DNA of 64,000 nt from Marinilongibacter aquaticus (GCF_020149935.1 NZ_CP083757.1:1116001-1180000), one strand, 5' to 3'. Shown: positions 27,511 through 36,855, numbered from the stretch's first letter. A program made the numbers and translations. Notes: a model not told the origin generated them from the letters alone.

Positions 27511-28533
27511 TCAGTAACCCATATCCTCACCTGCACCCCTTGCCTTATCAATGCCCCTTCCAAGTGCCTTTATGATCTTGGCGGCCATTTGTACTTTATT
27601 GGTCGGTATACTCGGAGCCTTAACCCCCATGGTCTTAAGAAGTTTAAAGGCCATGTCCTTTTCCTTGGTGGGCAGTCCCATGACCTTGGCAAAGAACTTC
27701 CCTTGCTCCTTGGCATGGGCCTTTCTCCCAACATAGGATTCCACATAGTTCCTCTTGAAGCCCGTTGTTTTATCAAAAGTCTTCTCCGCTGCTTGGTAAA
27801 AACTGTCCCTATCAAAACCTCTCTTGACCGTCTTTCCGTTCAGTTCCACTTCCGAGTCCTTATGTTTTGCCATTGGGGATAGGGTATAGGTGTTCGTCAT
27901 GTCCCTTCTGCTGACAATAATATGGATATGGGTCTGTGGCCCTTCTTTTTGCATCCCTGCGGTCACCAATTGCCCGTTCTGTTTGTGTGGGGCCAATCTT
28001 TCTTGCTCTTTGATCCTCTTTTCAAGCTCATTGACGTTCCCGATGGATTCGCCCCGTTCCACTTTCCGTATCTCGTTCCTCAGCCTTGCTATCTCACCAC
28101 GGTATGGGGCATTTTCCTGAACCTGTTTGTCAAACCCCCGATAGGTGCGTTCATGTTCTATCTTGGCATAGTATTTCAGGTTCTCGGCCTTTACCTCTTG
28201 GTTGCGATGGAAGCTCTTGGCATAGTCCTCCATGAGTTTCCTTGTGTATTCCCTTAACAGGTTTGGGGCATTGCCGATGGCATTCAGTTCCCTTTGGTTG
28301 GGACTGACCACTATGGAGTAGAATTTCGGGTCCTTCTGTCTCAGTTTGGCCGTATTGGCATCTATCTCATCGATGACCGTTTGAGGGCTTACGCTGTCGT
28401 TCTCTTGGTCAAAGAACCCCTCCCTTTGTTCGGGCAACCTGTCCTCGTTTTCCTTTTCCAGATAGTCCACATAGTTCCCTACACTGGCGTTGTAGGTACT
28501 GCCCATTTTCTGTGCTGAGATGGTAAGGTACAT
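27511..28533 (-). CDS. Relaxase/mobilization protein (DUF5712, MobB-like)
   Basis: 340 residues. THIHIIVSRRD carries the H-x-H metal-binding motif of MOB relaxases, with upstream FYSIVVSPNQRELNAIG and a coiled-coil-rich middle. The C-terminus is basic (KIIKALGRGIDKARG). This is the Bacteroidota DUF5712 family that pairs with BfmA/BtgA-type accessory proteins in mobilizable elements. It should nick oriT and pilot the strand into a host conjugation channel supplied in trans. The gene lies 5 bases downstream of the accessory gene. Confidence 0.85.
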   Translation of the reverse strand: MYLTISAQKMGSTYNASVGNYVDYLEKENEDRLPEQREGFFDQENDSVSPQTVIDEIDANTAKLRQKDPKFYSIVVSPNQRELNAIGNAPNLLREYTRKLMEDYAKSFHRNQEVKAENLKYYAKIEHERTYRGFDKQVQENAPYRGEIARLRNEIRKVERGESIGNVNELEKRIKEQERLAPHKQNGQLVTAGMQKEGPQTHIHIIVSRRDMTNTYTLSPMAKHKDSEVELNGKTVKRGFDRDSFYQAAEKTFDKTTGFKRNYVESYVGRKAHAKEQGKFFAKVMGLPTKEKDMAFKLLKTMGVKAPSIPTNKVQMAAKIIKALGRGIDKARGAGEDMGY

Positions 28534-28538
28534 GGCTG

Positions 28539-29123
28539 TTATCTTAATTGATGTTTAATACTTTCAAAATCCCCGATGCCCATATTGATCTTCAGATATG
28601 GCTTTCCCATCAAAGGCTCCACTTTCTCGACATTGTGTAGAATCTCATTACAGCGTTTTTTATAGCTTTGAAATTCCTTTAGCATTCTATCGTACTCTGT
28701 TTTCGGAACGGTATTCCTAGGTTCCAAAAAATCCATTAGTTCTTCCTGTATCTTGACAGGTTCACGTTTGGGATTCCTCCCATCTTTTACAAAAGCCTCA
28801 TAAAGAATGAGTACCATTTCGTAAGTAGGCCTGATACTGGTCTTTTCCATGTTCTTGATAATGGCGATAAGACTATCGATTTTTTTCATCATCTTAACTT
28901 CCATCTTTTTGATACTGTCAAGGATGATCTTTGTTCCCTCCCCAAAAGGATCAAGGTTGTTCTCCTTGAAGTATTGTATCATTCCATCCAACACCTCACT
29001 ATGCGATTTGCCGAACTTTTTGGAATAGCTGCGAAAACGTGTGGCCGCTTCCTTCTTTACGGTGATATTGGAATAAACACCGCTTCCTTTCTTTGTTCTT
29101 TCACTTGTTGATTGCTTTTCCAT
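28539..29123 (-). CDS. BfmA/BtgA-family mobilization accessory protein
   Basis: 194 residues. The N-terminal part (VYSNITVKKEAATRFRSYSK, KFGKSHSEVLDGMIQYFKEN) resembles a ribbon-helix-helix DNA-binding module, followed by a coiled coil (KKMEVKMMKKIDSLIAIIKN). Such proteins bind oriT and assist the relaxase. It is encoded just upstream of the relaxase and just downstream of the palindrome-rich region 29124-29415, the likely oriT. Confidence 0.85.
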   Translation of the reverse strand: MEKQSTSERTKKGSGVYSNITVKKEAATRFRSYSKKFGKSHSEVLDGMIQYFKENNLDPFGEGTKIILDSIKKMEVKMMKKIDSLIAIIKNMEKTSIRPTYEMVLILYEAFVKDGRNPKREPVKIQEELMDFLEPRNTVPKTEYDRMLKEFQSYKKRCNEILHNVEKVEPLMGKPYLKINMGIGDFESIKHQLR

Positions 29124-29415
29124 AGGTGCGATTTTGTTTTTTAGTGAAATTGCGTCAATTTTTTCGTCAAAAATTTCCAGTGTTTACAGGGCTTCCCAAA
29201 GGATTTACTGTAGATTTCAAAAAAGCCTACTGTAGACCCGATTTTTATACAGAATTCCAAAATCAATTCAATTAACTGGTTTTCAACTTGTTGAAGACCC
29301 GAAAACAACCGTGATGGCGCAATTTGCGCATCACCCTCTTGCTATTCCTTCGTCCCGCAAGCGGGACCGAATAAATACAACCTGATTGAAAATCAGTTGC
29401 ACTTTTTATTTGAGG
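29124..29415. other. Palindrome-rich, oriT-like region
   Basis: A noncoding gap between the accessory gene and the integrase. It holds GTGATGGCGCAA/TTGCGCATCAC (29311-29334, one unpaired G), the perfect GTCCCGC-AA-GCGGGAC (29352-29367) and a direct repeat TACTGTAGA (29206-29214, 29228-29236). The arrangement next to mobilization genes suggests oriT and possibly integrase arm sites; the nick site is not identified. Confidence 0.5.
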
Positions 29416-30371
29416 TTATTGTGTCTTAGACTTCTTAAAATGATTTGTTTTATTGGAATAAATCCGCATGACTTTCTGCATGTCCTCTCCTACCTTCTCC
29501 TGTAATACCCTTGCATAAATTTGAGTAGTAGAAAGTTTACTATGCCCCAACATTTTTGATACCGTTTCAATGGGAACACCATTGGACAGTGTTACGGTTG
29601 TTGCAAATGTATGTCGTGCCATATGAAAGGATACGTTCTTGTATATTCCACATGCCTTTGCTATTTCTTTTAAATATGCATTGGTCTTTTGGTTACTATA
29701 AACGGGCAATAGACCATAATCCTCCATTGGTGTCCCTTCATATTTTTTCATGATCTCCACAGCTCTGGGCAGCATTGGGATCTTTACAGGCTCATTGGTC
29801 TTTATCCTTTTGGTATATATCCAATAGTTACGGTCTATACCTTTGCTGATATTGTCCTTGGTAAGAAGCTTGATATCCATAAAGGTGAGTCCTGTATAGC
29901 AACTGAAAAGAAAGACATCCTTTACCCTCTCCCTACCTATGCTCGTGAAAGTGGTCTCGTCAATCAAATCAATTTGGTATTGACCATGTTTGTATTGTGG
30001 TATTCGAAAAGCTCCAAAAGGGTGTGGTTCACTTCATCCTCCCCGACATACCTAGCTTTGATCAATTTTGCCGTTATCAATGCCCTTTCCATGTGCAACT
30101 CCCTATGTACATTGAGGATTTCCCCATAAACGGTATCAAGATATGCGTTCAAATCTTCCATTATCCTGTTGATTGGGAACGCCTTTCCACGTATTTTATC
30201 CCAATTGCACACCGGAATGTCCCGTTTGATACTGATTTCTGCACGCTCCTTTTTGACCGTTATACGAACATATATATCGTATTTGCTCGGGTCATTGCGC
30301 TTTTTCCTGACGAAGAAATTGATTCCTAAGGTACTGTCTGTCCGCATGTTGTAATCTTTTAAGTTGAACAA
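29416..30371 (-). pseudogene. Tyrosine integrase with internal deletion
   Basis: The N-terminal arm-binding part (LGINFFVRKKRNDPSKYDIY, RDIPVCNWDKIRGKAFPIN) runs to LLELFEYHNTNMVNTKLI and stops. In another frame overlapping by four bases, the catalytic domain continues: VKDVFLFSCYTGLTFMDIKL with the first arginine equivalent, FHMARHTFATTVTLSNG and MLGHSKLSTTQIYARV with the tyrosine. Typical integrases of this type have about 100 more residues (SAM-like core-binding domain) between these parts, so this copy has an in-gene deletion plus a frame change. It is probably inactive. Confidence 0.85.
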
Positions 30372-30442
30372 TTGTTACTGGTCGGACTGCCCTTTAACCT
30401 CAATCGTTCATATCTAAAACTACAACAATCTGTGTACCAGTG

Positions 30443-30459
30443 TGCACACCTTATTGCAC
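30443..30459. repeat. Right putative attachment repeat
   Basis: TGCACACCTTATTGCAC, identical to 17663-17679. It is preceded by GTG, so GTGTGCACAC forms a local palindrome at its left edge. Confidence 0.65.
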
Positions 30460-30506
30460 ACCAAAAACATGGTTTCAAATGATATCAGATGGAATCATAA
30501 AAAATG

Positions 30507-30613
30507 AAAAGCACTGACAATCATGCGATTAACAGTGCTTTGTTTCTGCCCAAATGGCGGTTCGTCGTCCTGAATGTACAAATTTCGAACTTATTCCTTA
30601 CCGATTTGGAGCG
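30507..30613. terminator. Terminator hairpin followed by dispersed repeat, copy 3
   Basis: Arms AAAAGCACTG and CAGTGCTT (30507-30540), then 24 bases, then the full 50-base repeat at 30564-30613. The repeat matches copy 1 (2284-2333) almost throughout, including ACCGATTTGGAGCG. Confidence 0.7.
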
Positions 30614-30935
30614 ATTGGTGGCAATCACTGCCTAAATATTCCTAGTCACAGGACTTGCTTTTATTCTTTGAATGCCCGACTATACCATATTTATGGCTAA
30701 GGAATAGATTATATAATTCTAAATAATGACAGAAATCTATAAAATGATTTCTGCCATACCCGGAATCCAACTACTCACTCTATTGAATTTTGACAAAAGG
30801 CGGGACGAGTGGTGAACTCCACATCTTGTTTTTATTAGGATTTAAAAGAAAATTCTTTTCAGACAGCTTTCCAAAACTTGACCCAGACCTTATTAACCCA
30901 TCTTAATTCTATTGATTCTGAAGGGGTTATTCTGT
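30614..30935. other. Spacer without a gene
   Basis: About 320 AT-rich bases between the repeat and the IS256 remnant. I see no frame, hairpin or repeat that I can support. Confidence 0.4.
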
Positions 30936-31165
30936 CATGAGTTTTCGGGACATCACTGCCCATATCGCCGACACGTACGACACACAGATTTTCTCCACAT
31001 TTATGGAGAGACAACAGAGCCGACCATCCGGAACACGACGTCAATGAGTGGCAGGATCCGTCTCTTAGAACCGCTTTATTGCATGGTTGGGCTTGGGGGG
31101 TAGTAAAAGTGGATGGCAAAGTCCAGAGTCCGGCTTTGTACATCATTTTAAGAGTCAATAAATAA
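30936..31165 (+). pseudogene. IS256-family (mutator) transposase fragment
   Basis: The plus strand reads MSFRDITAHIADTYDTQI and, after a frame change, HDVNEWQDPSLRTALLHGWA then VVKVDGKVQSPALYIILRVN. These follow the IS256 pattern (V-x-E-W-Q-x-R-P-L, K-V-x-x-D-G-K-V, K-A-x-Y). The aspartate-bearing W-M-D-A segment is corrupted and both ends are missing. No terminal inverted repeats were identified. Confidence 0.75.
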
Positions 31166-31230
31166 GGTTATAAGGAGATTCTTAGCATTTATGTGCCCAA
31201 GAGTCAAGGATGAAAATAGCCGAATGGGTT

Positions 31231-31422
31231 CTAAATTGAAGAAAGCAATTTTTCCAGATCTTCTTTTGAAACACACAGTTTAATCTGAAGTTTCTCCATC
31301 ATTTCTTCCCGATTACCACTTCTGAATGACACATCGTTCTCATCTAGAAATGAAAACTTTTTTAGAAGCTTCTTCTTCTTGTTTTCCCAGTCATTTTGTT
31401 GAGAGGCACTTGTTTTATACAT
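31231..31422 (-). CDS. CsbD-like general stress protein
   Basis: 63 residues: WENKKKKLLKKFSFLDENDV, then GNREEMMEKLQIKLCVSKED, then LEKLLSSI. This follows the CsbD pattern of a tryptophan, a lysine-rich helix, L-(T/D)-x-x-D and a closing R/K-E-D/E-L-E-K-L helix. CsbD-like proteins accumulate under stress and have no known biochemical activity. First of a run of stress-type genes to about 45 kb. Confidence 0.7.
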   Translation of the reverse strand: MYKTSASQQNDWENKKKKLLKKFSFLDENDVSFRSGNREEMMEKLQIKLCVSKEDLEKLLSSI

Positions 31423-31439
31423 CTATGTTTATTTTGCAT

Positions 31440-31883
31440 TTATAATTTCCCGGTATTCTGAAGGAACGGAATAATCGGAAAATGGAATTCAACGAGCACA
31501 TGATGATGAATTCGGGAAATGTAATCTTTGAAGGTTTCAAGGCTGCGGTGCATAATAAGTCTACTGGCTGTGTCAAGTTTCATTAATATACCTTCTACTT
31601 CTTCAAGCTTGCTATACAAAAATTGATCAATACTTCCGGGCCGCATGGCCATTTCCCTTTTAACTTCAACCATGGTATTTTCAAAACACCTGGCCACATC
31701 TTTGAAAAAATCGCTCAGTGATTCATGGGATCTGAATCTCAGCAATTCTGAATATTGGGCACTCACGCTTGTTTTCTTAGTTAAAAAGTCTCTTTCGCGG
31801 TCTCCGGCCAGAAGAAAGAAATAGGCTGGAAACTTGAGAAGTAGTTTATATTCGGATACTTGGATATTATTGAAACGAATCAT
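31440..31883 (-). CDS. Uncharacterised protein, 147 residues
   Basis: Helix-rich product, starting MIRFNNIQVSEYKLLLKFPA, with no signal peptide and no clear membrane helix. YFFLLAGDRERDFLTKKTSV and LIMHRSLETFKDYISRIHHH are notable; the closely spaced histidines could bind metal. No family recognised. It lies 17 bases upstream of the CsbD-like gene and 3 bases downstream of the 63-residue gene, so it is part of a minus-strand operon. Confidence 0.6.
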   Translation of the reverse strand: MIRFNNIQVSEYKLLLKFPAYFFLLAGDRERDFLTKKTSVSAQYSELLRFRSHESLSDFFKDVARCFENTMVEVKREMAMRPGSIDQFLYSKLEEVEGILMKLDTASRLIMHRSLETFKDYISRIHHHVLVEFHFPIIPFLQNTGKL

Positions 31884-31886
31884 TTT

Positions 31887-32078
31887 TTATCCTTTTGGCC
31901 AAGTTACGGGTGAATCATTACTCATTAATTCTCTGTCAAAGTAAACCTTTTCCTTTTTGTGAAGATGTCCTATTATGGTACAGTAATATATACGACTTAC
32001 ATATCTTCTTACTTGCAACCGAACGTGGGGGGCTTCAATAGCATACACCAAATCTCCCTCCTTAAATCTATTATCCAT
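31887..32078 (-). CDS. Small uncharacterised protein, 63 residues
   Basis: MDNRFKEGDLVYAIEAPHVR then LQVRRYVSRIYYCTIIGH. The GDLVYAIEAPHVRLQVRRYV pattern suggests a small beta barrel such as an SH3-like fold. Three bases separate it from the next gene in a tight operon behind the SPFH gene. Confidence 0.6.
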   Translation of the reverse strand: MDNRFKEGDLVYAIEAPHVRLQVRRYVSRIYYCTIIGHLHKKEKVYFDRELMSNDSPVTWPKG

Positions 32079-32114
32079 TTTGCTGTTTTTTTTGTTTATT
32101 GTAATTCCGGTATT

Positions 32115-33017
32115 TTAACTTTTCCAATATGAAGCATGATCATCACTCTCAGACTTTCTGAAAACCGGTGGCAAAGCCATACCGGCCATGTCACCGATTA
32201 TATTAATTAAGTCTGATCCTGAGGGTACTACCACTTTGGAATTCTTTGCCAGGGATATTTCCAGTGCCTCCAGTTTTCTTAAAAGCTGTGCATTCCCCAC
32301 GAAATAAGTGTCTGCTGCCTGGTTGACAAATTTAATGGCCTCAGCCTCTCCTTCTGCATGAAGAATCTTCGATTGTTTATATCCCTCAGCTTCTTTAATT
32401 TTTGCACGTTTAACGCCATCTGCCACGGTTTCTGCCGCAGTGGCGGAGTCTATGGCCGCAATTTTCTCGTTTTCTGCCTTCACCACCTTGTTCATCGTCT
32501 CCTGAACATCTTTAGGCGGATCTATCTGCTTGAGTTCGCTGCGTATAATTTCTATTCCCCAGCTTTTGGTTTCCTTGTCCAGTGTTTCATGTAGTTCCTT
32601 GTTTATTTTTCCCCTTTCACTGTTCGCTGATTTAAGCGTGAGCGTTCCGATGATATTCCGGAGGGTGGTTCTTGCCAGGTTCACGATCTGCCGTTTATAA
32701 TTGTTGACATTATAGATTGATCCCTTAACACTGTCTTCATCAGATTTCACGCGGAAATATACCTGGGCATCCACACTCGCATTCAGATTGTCATTTGTTA
32801 TGATTTCCTGAGGCTCGGCATCAATCATCTGCTCTGTCATGTTGACTAAAAAAAGACGGTCAATTCCCGGGATAATCCAATGGAATCCGGGTTCAGCAAG
32901 TTTTCGGTATTTTCCCAGCCTTTCGATTAAAGCTTTGTGAGTGGGACGTACAATACGAACCCCTATTGCGAATAATAGCAAGGGAAGGGCAATCAAAATA
33001 AGCAAAGGAAAATTCAT
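32115..33017 (-). CDS. SPFH/Band-7 (stomatin/QmcA-like) membrane protein
   Basis: 300 residues. One N-terminal membrane segment (LLILIALPLLLFAIGVRIV) is followed by the Band-7 domain (HKALIERLGKYRKLAEPGFH, LNASVDAQVYFRVK, ARTTLRNIIGTLTL) and a long alanine- and glutamate-rich helical region (AAIDSATAAETVADGVKRAK) that mediates ring assembly. These proteins organise membrane microdomains and protease access. Downstream genes on the same strand may be cotranscribed. A NfeD partner is not present. Confidence 0.9.
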   Translation of the reverse strand: MNFPLLILIALPLLLFAIGVRIVRPTHKALIERLGKYRKLAEPGFHWIIPGIDRLFLVNMTEQMIDAEPQEIITNDNLNASVDAQVYFRVKSDEDSVKGSIYNVNNYKRQIVNLARTTLRNIIGTLTLKSANSERGKINKELHETLDKETKSWGIEIIRSELKQIDPPKDVQETMNKVVKAENEKIAAIDSATAAETVADGVKRAKIKEAEGYKQSKILHAEGEAEAIKFVNQAADTYFVGNAQLLRKLEALEISLAKNSKVVVPSGSDLINIIGDMAGMALPPVFRKSESDDHASYWKS

Positions 33018-33283
33018 TTTGTTTTGTATTATTTAGGACTCCATCTGTTTTTTATTCACCTCGAAGGAGTTATTAATTTGGTGAATTGATGTCTCTTGTG
33101 TTTCAGGAAGAAGCTCTTTGTCAAAATTTTGCCTTACCACTTCTTTTTAAGACAAATAACTATTCTGTATGGCTAAAGGAGGGGGAGCCACGATTGCTGA
33201 AGAACAAAGCTAAATTGAGAAAGTAATTTATGCGTTACACTATTCTGCCAAAGAGTTATATAAATACTACTTTTCAGAAAGCC

Positions 33284-33844
33284 CTATAGGTTTTCCAAGA
33301 GCCTTCTTTTATTTTTTTTGAGGCTTTTGTAAAATGAAGGTGTGAGAACAGTAATTTTCTTGAACTGGCTGGATAGATGAGCCACCCTGCTGTAGTGAAG
33401 TTTGTATGAAATTTCTGTCAAATTGAGTTCGTCGTAAAATAACAGTTCCTTTATCTTTTCAATCTTATGAATGATAATAAATTGCTGGATAGTGATGCCG
33501 GTTACTTCTGAAAAAGTATTAGCCAGATAAGTATAATCGTAACCAAGTATTTCACTGATATAATCTGAATAATTCACTTTCGGTGGTTCTTCCGAAAAAT
33601 GGATCATGGGAATAATGACGCCTTTTATTTTTTCAATCAATATGCTCCGTTTGTCTTCCAGAAGCTCCAGGCCCAATGATCGTAGCCGCTCAGTCAGCAC
33701 TGTACGTTTTTACGTACTGATATCCTCCAGAATTTCCACGGTGCCCAGATTGACTACCACATATTTTAAATCCAGTTTGTCCAGTTCCTGTTCCACCAGA
33801 ATTATGCACCGTAGACTAACCATGTATTTAATGTAAAGTGTCAT
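33284..33844 (-). pseudogene. AraC-type HTH protein with one in-frame stop
   Basis: Reading from the ATG at 33844, M-T-L-Y-I-K-Y-M-V-S-L-R-C begins a protein colinear with the 186-residue paralogue at 38377-38937. A TAA at 33710-33712 interrupts the frame at codon 45; the frame then continues LTERLRSLGLELLEDKRSIL and the HTH (LTEISYKLHYSRVAHLSSQF) to the end. Overall length is the same as the paralogue, so only a point lesion separates it from an intact gene. A GTG at 33700 could in principle restart the C-terminal 138 residues. Confidence 0.85.
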
Positions 33845-34035
33845 ATTCCACCATCTGATTGATTTACATAGAACCCGTTGACTTGATTAACAATGTTGGA
33901 AGTATGTTATGCCAATTTTTTAAATACAGGCACTACCGATATATTGCTGCTGGCCAGTTTCTTTTCTCTTTTTAACAATTGCCAGCTTTCGGCTGAATTG
34001 GGCCATTTCAAGGTGTAATGCCTTTGGTAATTGCC

Positions 34036-34767
34036 TTAGTTAACCGGCTTAATGTAGATATGACGAACATTTTCAATCCCAGTTTCCCGATCATCTATTT
34101 CAAACTTACCCACAGCTGTGATAAATAGCAGAAGTTTTGAAAATCCATAATTTCTTGGATCAAAATCGGGCTTCTTTTTTATTAACAGACATCCAGGACT
34201 GGCCAGAGAGGCATAGCCCTCTTCATCGGTCAGATCATTGGAACTCGCCATTACAAGTCTTACTATCTCTTTATCTAGCAAACCCAAAGCCTCTTCATTC
34301 TGCTTTGCTGTTTCAGGTAGCTGTGGGTCCTTGCAGGAGTTTTTGAGAATTTCCAGATATATAAACTTGTCACAAGCAGCAATGAACGGCTTGGGGGTTT
34401 TCTTTTCCCCTGAGCCTATAACCAACATACCGGCTTCCCTCAGTCCAGTAGCTAACCGGGTAAAGTCACTATCGCCGGAAGCAATGCAAAAACCATCTAC
34501 CTTCTCGGTGTAAAGAATATCCATGGCATCAATTATCAACGTACTGTCGCTGGAATTTTTACCAAATGTGTAACTATACTGTTGGATGGGCGTGATAGCG
34601 TTTTCCAGAAGCACATTTTTCCAGCCAGTGGTGTTGGGCCGGGTCCAGTCAGCACAAATTCTTCATATAGTAGTGGTACCATTCTTTGAAAGTTCCTCCA
34701 TGATATCTTTGACATTGGCATGCGGTACATTATCGGCATCAATTAAAACAGCCAGTCTTTTTTCCAT
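34036..34767 (-). pseudogene. NYN-domain (LabA/DUF88-like) protein with one in-frame stop
   Basis: The ATG at 34767 opens MEKRLAVLIDADNVPHANVK with the NYN aspartates. A TGA (34663-34665, codon 35) interrupts, and the same frame goes on with RICADWTRPNTTGWKNVLLE, VDGFCIASGDSDFTRLATGL (second acidic cluster) and a C-terminal OST-HTH/LOTUS-like region (YASLASPGCLLIKKKPDFDP). NYN proteins are PIN-like RNases. The rest of the gene is intact, so the lesion is recent or an assembly error. A TTG or other restart would lose the first catalytic aspartates. Confidence 0.87.
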
Positions 34768-34872
34768 AAATATGTTGGTTGGTTGTATCACCCCATGATT
34801 TTAGTAAATAGTTTTGCAGAAATTTTCTATGGATTCAATTGGAAATGACTACGTACGTCAAAGGAAGATGAA

Positions 34873-35112
34873 TCAGTCAATAATTGGGTTCCCGGCTAAT
34901 CTATTCTCAGAACCAATATTCCTGTAAAAGTGCAAGCTACTAAAACTTTCATCCCAATAAAGGGAAACGTGGTAATGCCCTAAAATATTACTCCCCGTCT
35001 CACGCCAGCTAAACGGAGGGAATCCATTTTTCGGAATATATATTTTGATATCCGCCATTCCCGGATATATTCTACCTACATTTGTTCTGCCCTTGTTTAT
35101 TGTAGTATACAA
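34873..35112 (-). CDS. Possible small uncharacterised protein
   Basis: 79 codons starting MYTTINKGRTNVGRIYPGMA. No recognised family or clear promoter. It may be a remnant; support is only the open frame and plausible composition (SWRETGSNILGHYHVSLYWD). Confidence 0.35.
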   Translation of the reverse strand: MYTTINKGRTNVGRIYPGMADIKIYIPKNGFPPFSWRETGSNILGHYHVSLYWDESFSSLHFYRNIGSENRLAGNPIID

Positions 35113-35289
35113 TTTTGTTAAGGTGCGCTAGAAATTGCTCCGGTGGTTTCCACCTTTTATATAGATTCTTCTCAAGGTCTGTTTTAATTCTATTCTCCTA
35201 TGTGATGGTATCGGCTGTATCATGTCAAGGCCTGCTAGTCGTCAAAATGGCTGACTGAATTTGGGACATTCTATTAAAGAGACAGAATT

Positions 35290-36396
35290 ATGAAAAAAAT
35301 AGCATTTGCAAAATTATCGAGTGAAGGTTTCGCAGTTACTTTACGTAATCGCGTCACATCTTTTCTGAAAGAAACGGGTAAAAGCCGTTTCGGAGGGAAT
35401 GCACTGGTTTATAAGACCATTGTCATGTTTCTTTTATTTTTTACCCCTCTGGTCTTACTTATGTCGGGTATTATTGTCAATTCAGGTTTACTGTTCGGCC
35501 TTTACCTGATAAGCGGCCTGGGAATGGCAGGATTGGGTATGTGTGTGATGCATGACGCTCTGCATGGCAGCTACGCCAGAAATTCAAAAGTGAACAGGAT
35601 TGTGGGCTACACGCTGAATCTGATTGGTGGAAATGATCAGGTTTGGAAGCTTCAGCATAATGTTCTTCATCATAGCTATACCAATATTGAAGATCATGAC
35701 GACGATATTAATGCCCCTCACCTTCTCAGATTTTCCCCTAATTCTGAACTCAGACCCATTCATCGTTATCAGCATTTATATGCCTGGTTTTTATACGGTT
35801 TATCCACCATATTTAGTCTAACTGTTAAAGATTTCATAAAAATAAAACGGTATTACGGCTATGGCTTGATCCGGGATAAAAAGACCTATGGGGGGAAAGT
35901 ACTTAACATTATCTTCTGGAAACTAATCTATTTATCATACAGTCTAATGTTGCCGTTAATTCTGGCACCGTTTTCGCCCTGGTTAATATGCCTTGCCTTT
36001 CTGTCTATGCATTTTATCGCTAGTCTAACTCTTACCGTGATTTTTCAAACAGCCCATGTTATTCCGAAAAGCCAATTTCCGGTTCCTGATAATGCCAATG
36101 CATTAGAAACCGACAAGTGGATTCATCAGCTTACCACCACCTGTAATTTTGCTCCCGGGAACCGAACGATGATCTGGCTGACCGGCGGGCTAAATCATCA
36201 GATAGAACACCATCTTTTTCCGCACATTTCACACGTTCATTACAGGGAAATTTCAAAAATTGTCAGAGAGACTGCAAAGGAATTTGGGGTGATTTATAAT
36301 TATTACCCTACACTTCTTTCAGCAATCAGGGGGCATTATCAAATGCTTTGGATCTTGGGAAGACCAGGTCTGGGTTTGGCTCCTGTTCCTGCATAA
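35290..36396 (+). CDS. Membrane fatty-acid desaturase (front-end, acyl-lipid type)
   Basis: 368 residues with the three histidine boxes: H88-D-A-L-H92, H123-N-V-L-H-H128 and H303-Q-I-E-H-H308. Hydrophobic pairs lie around residues 40-85 and 215-255. The Q/H-x-x-H-H third box and the overall layout match delta-6/linoleoyl-CoA-type desaturases of Bacteroidota. The enzyme inserts a cis double bond into membrane lipids with a di-iron centre and an external electron donor. The downstream cold shock gene fits a cold or membrane-fluidity response. Confidence 0.93.
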   Translation: MKKIAFAKLSSEGFAVTLRNRVTSFLKETGKSRFGGNALVYKTIVMFLLFFTPLVLLMSGIIVNSGLLFGLYLISGLGMAGLGMCVMHDALHGSYARNSKVNRIVGYTLNLIGGNDQVWKLQHNVLHHSYTNIEDHDDDINAPHLLRFSPNSELRPIHRYQHLYAWFLYGLSTIFSLTVKDFIKIKRYYGYGLIRDKKTYGGKVLNIIFWKLIYLSYSLMLPLILAPFSPWLICLAFLSMHFIASLTLTVIFQTAHVIPKSQFPVPDNANALETDKWIHQLTTTCNFAPGNRTMIWLTGGLNHQIEHHLFPHISHVHYREISKIVRETAKEFGVIYNYYPTLLSAIRGHYQMLWILGRPGLGLAPVPA

Positions 36397-36441
36397 TTCA
36401 GGTTCATAAGATATAATTTAAAAAAATACAAACAAATAATA

Positions 36442-36637
36442 ATGAAAGAAGGCGTTGTTAAATTTTTCAATTACCAGCAAGGGCTTGGCTTTATTGAACA
36501 GACAGACCCTACAGAGGATATTTTTGTCCATGAGAGTGGTTTGGTGGATGACATTAAAGAGCACGATAAAGTCGAATATGACATAGAGCAAGGCAAAAAA
36601 TGGCCTTAATGCTTTTAATGTTACCGTGATACACTAG
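36442..36637 (+). pseudogene. Cold shock protein (CspA-like), frameshifted near the 3' end
   Basis: MKEGVVKFFNYQQGLGFIEQ with the RNP1-like core (K-F-F-N, G-F-I), then DIFVHESGLVDDIKEHDKVE as in cold shock domains. The frame ends prematurely at 36607-36609 after GKKWP; a one-base shift at about 36600 restores G-L-N-A-F-N-V-T-V-I-H and a TAG at 36635-36637, the expected domain end. The truncated product lacks the last beta strand. It is 45 bases downstream of the desaturase gene. Confidence 0.82.
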
Positions 36638-36855
36638 ATTCTGGTTTACCATGCTGACACAGATCGCAGCCCTTTTATTCAGGTAGCGGTCTTTAGTTTA
36701 TAGCTCGCTTATTACTAAAAAGTACTTGCTTCATATAACATAAACCGGTTACTGTAGGTCTTCAAACCATATTTCACCAAAAAGAATTTGATTTCAGTCA
36801 CAAATTCTGTTGTACATTGAACTTAACAGAACTGTTTGGAAGCTGTAGATTCTTC

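Larger units (their letters stand above)
17663..30459 (-). mobile_element. Putative 12.8-kb integrative mobilizable element
   Basis: Bounded by the identical 17-mer TGCACACCTTATTGCAC at 17663-17679 and 30443-30459 in direct orientation. The integrase gene lies 72 bases inside the right repeat, as is usual for such elements, and is followed inward by an oriT-like region, a BfmA/BtgA accessory gene and a DUF5712 relaxase. Cargo comprises stress and detoxification genes plus regulators. The element cannot excise by itself now because its integrase has lost its central domain. Boundaries are inferred; no empty site is available for comparison. Confidence 0.65.

Noticed and set aside
30859-31158. 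Minus-strand 99-codon frame
   Set aside because: Antisense to the IS256 transposase remnant, whose motifs are readable on the plus strand.
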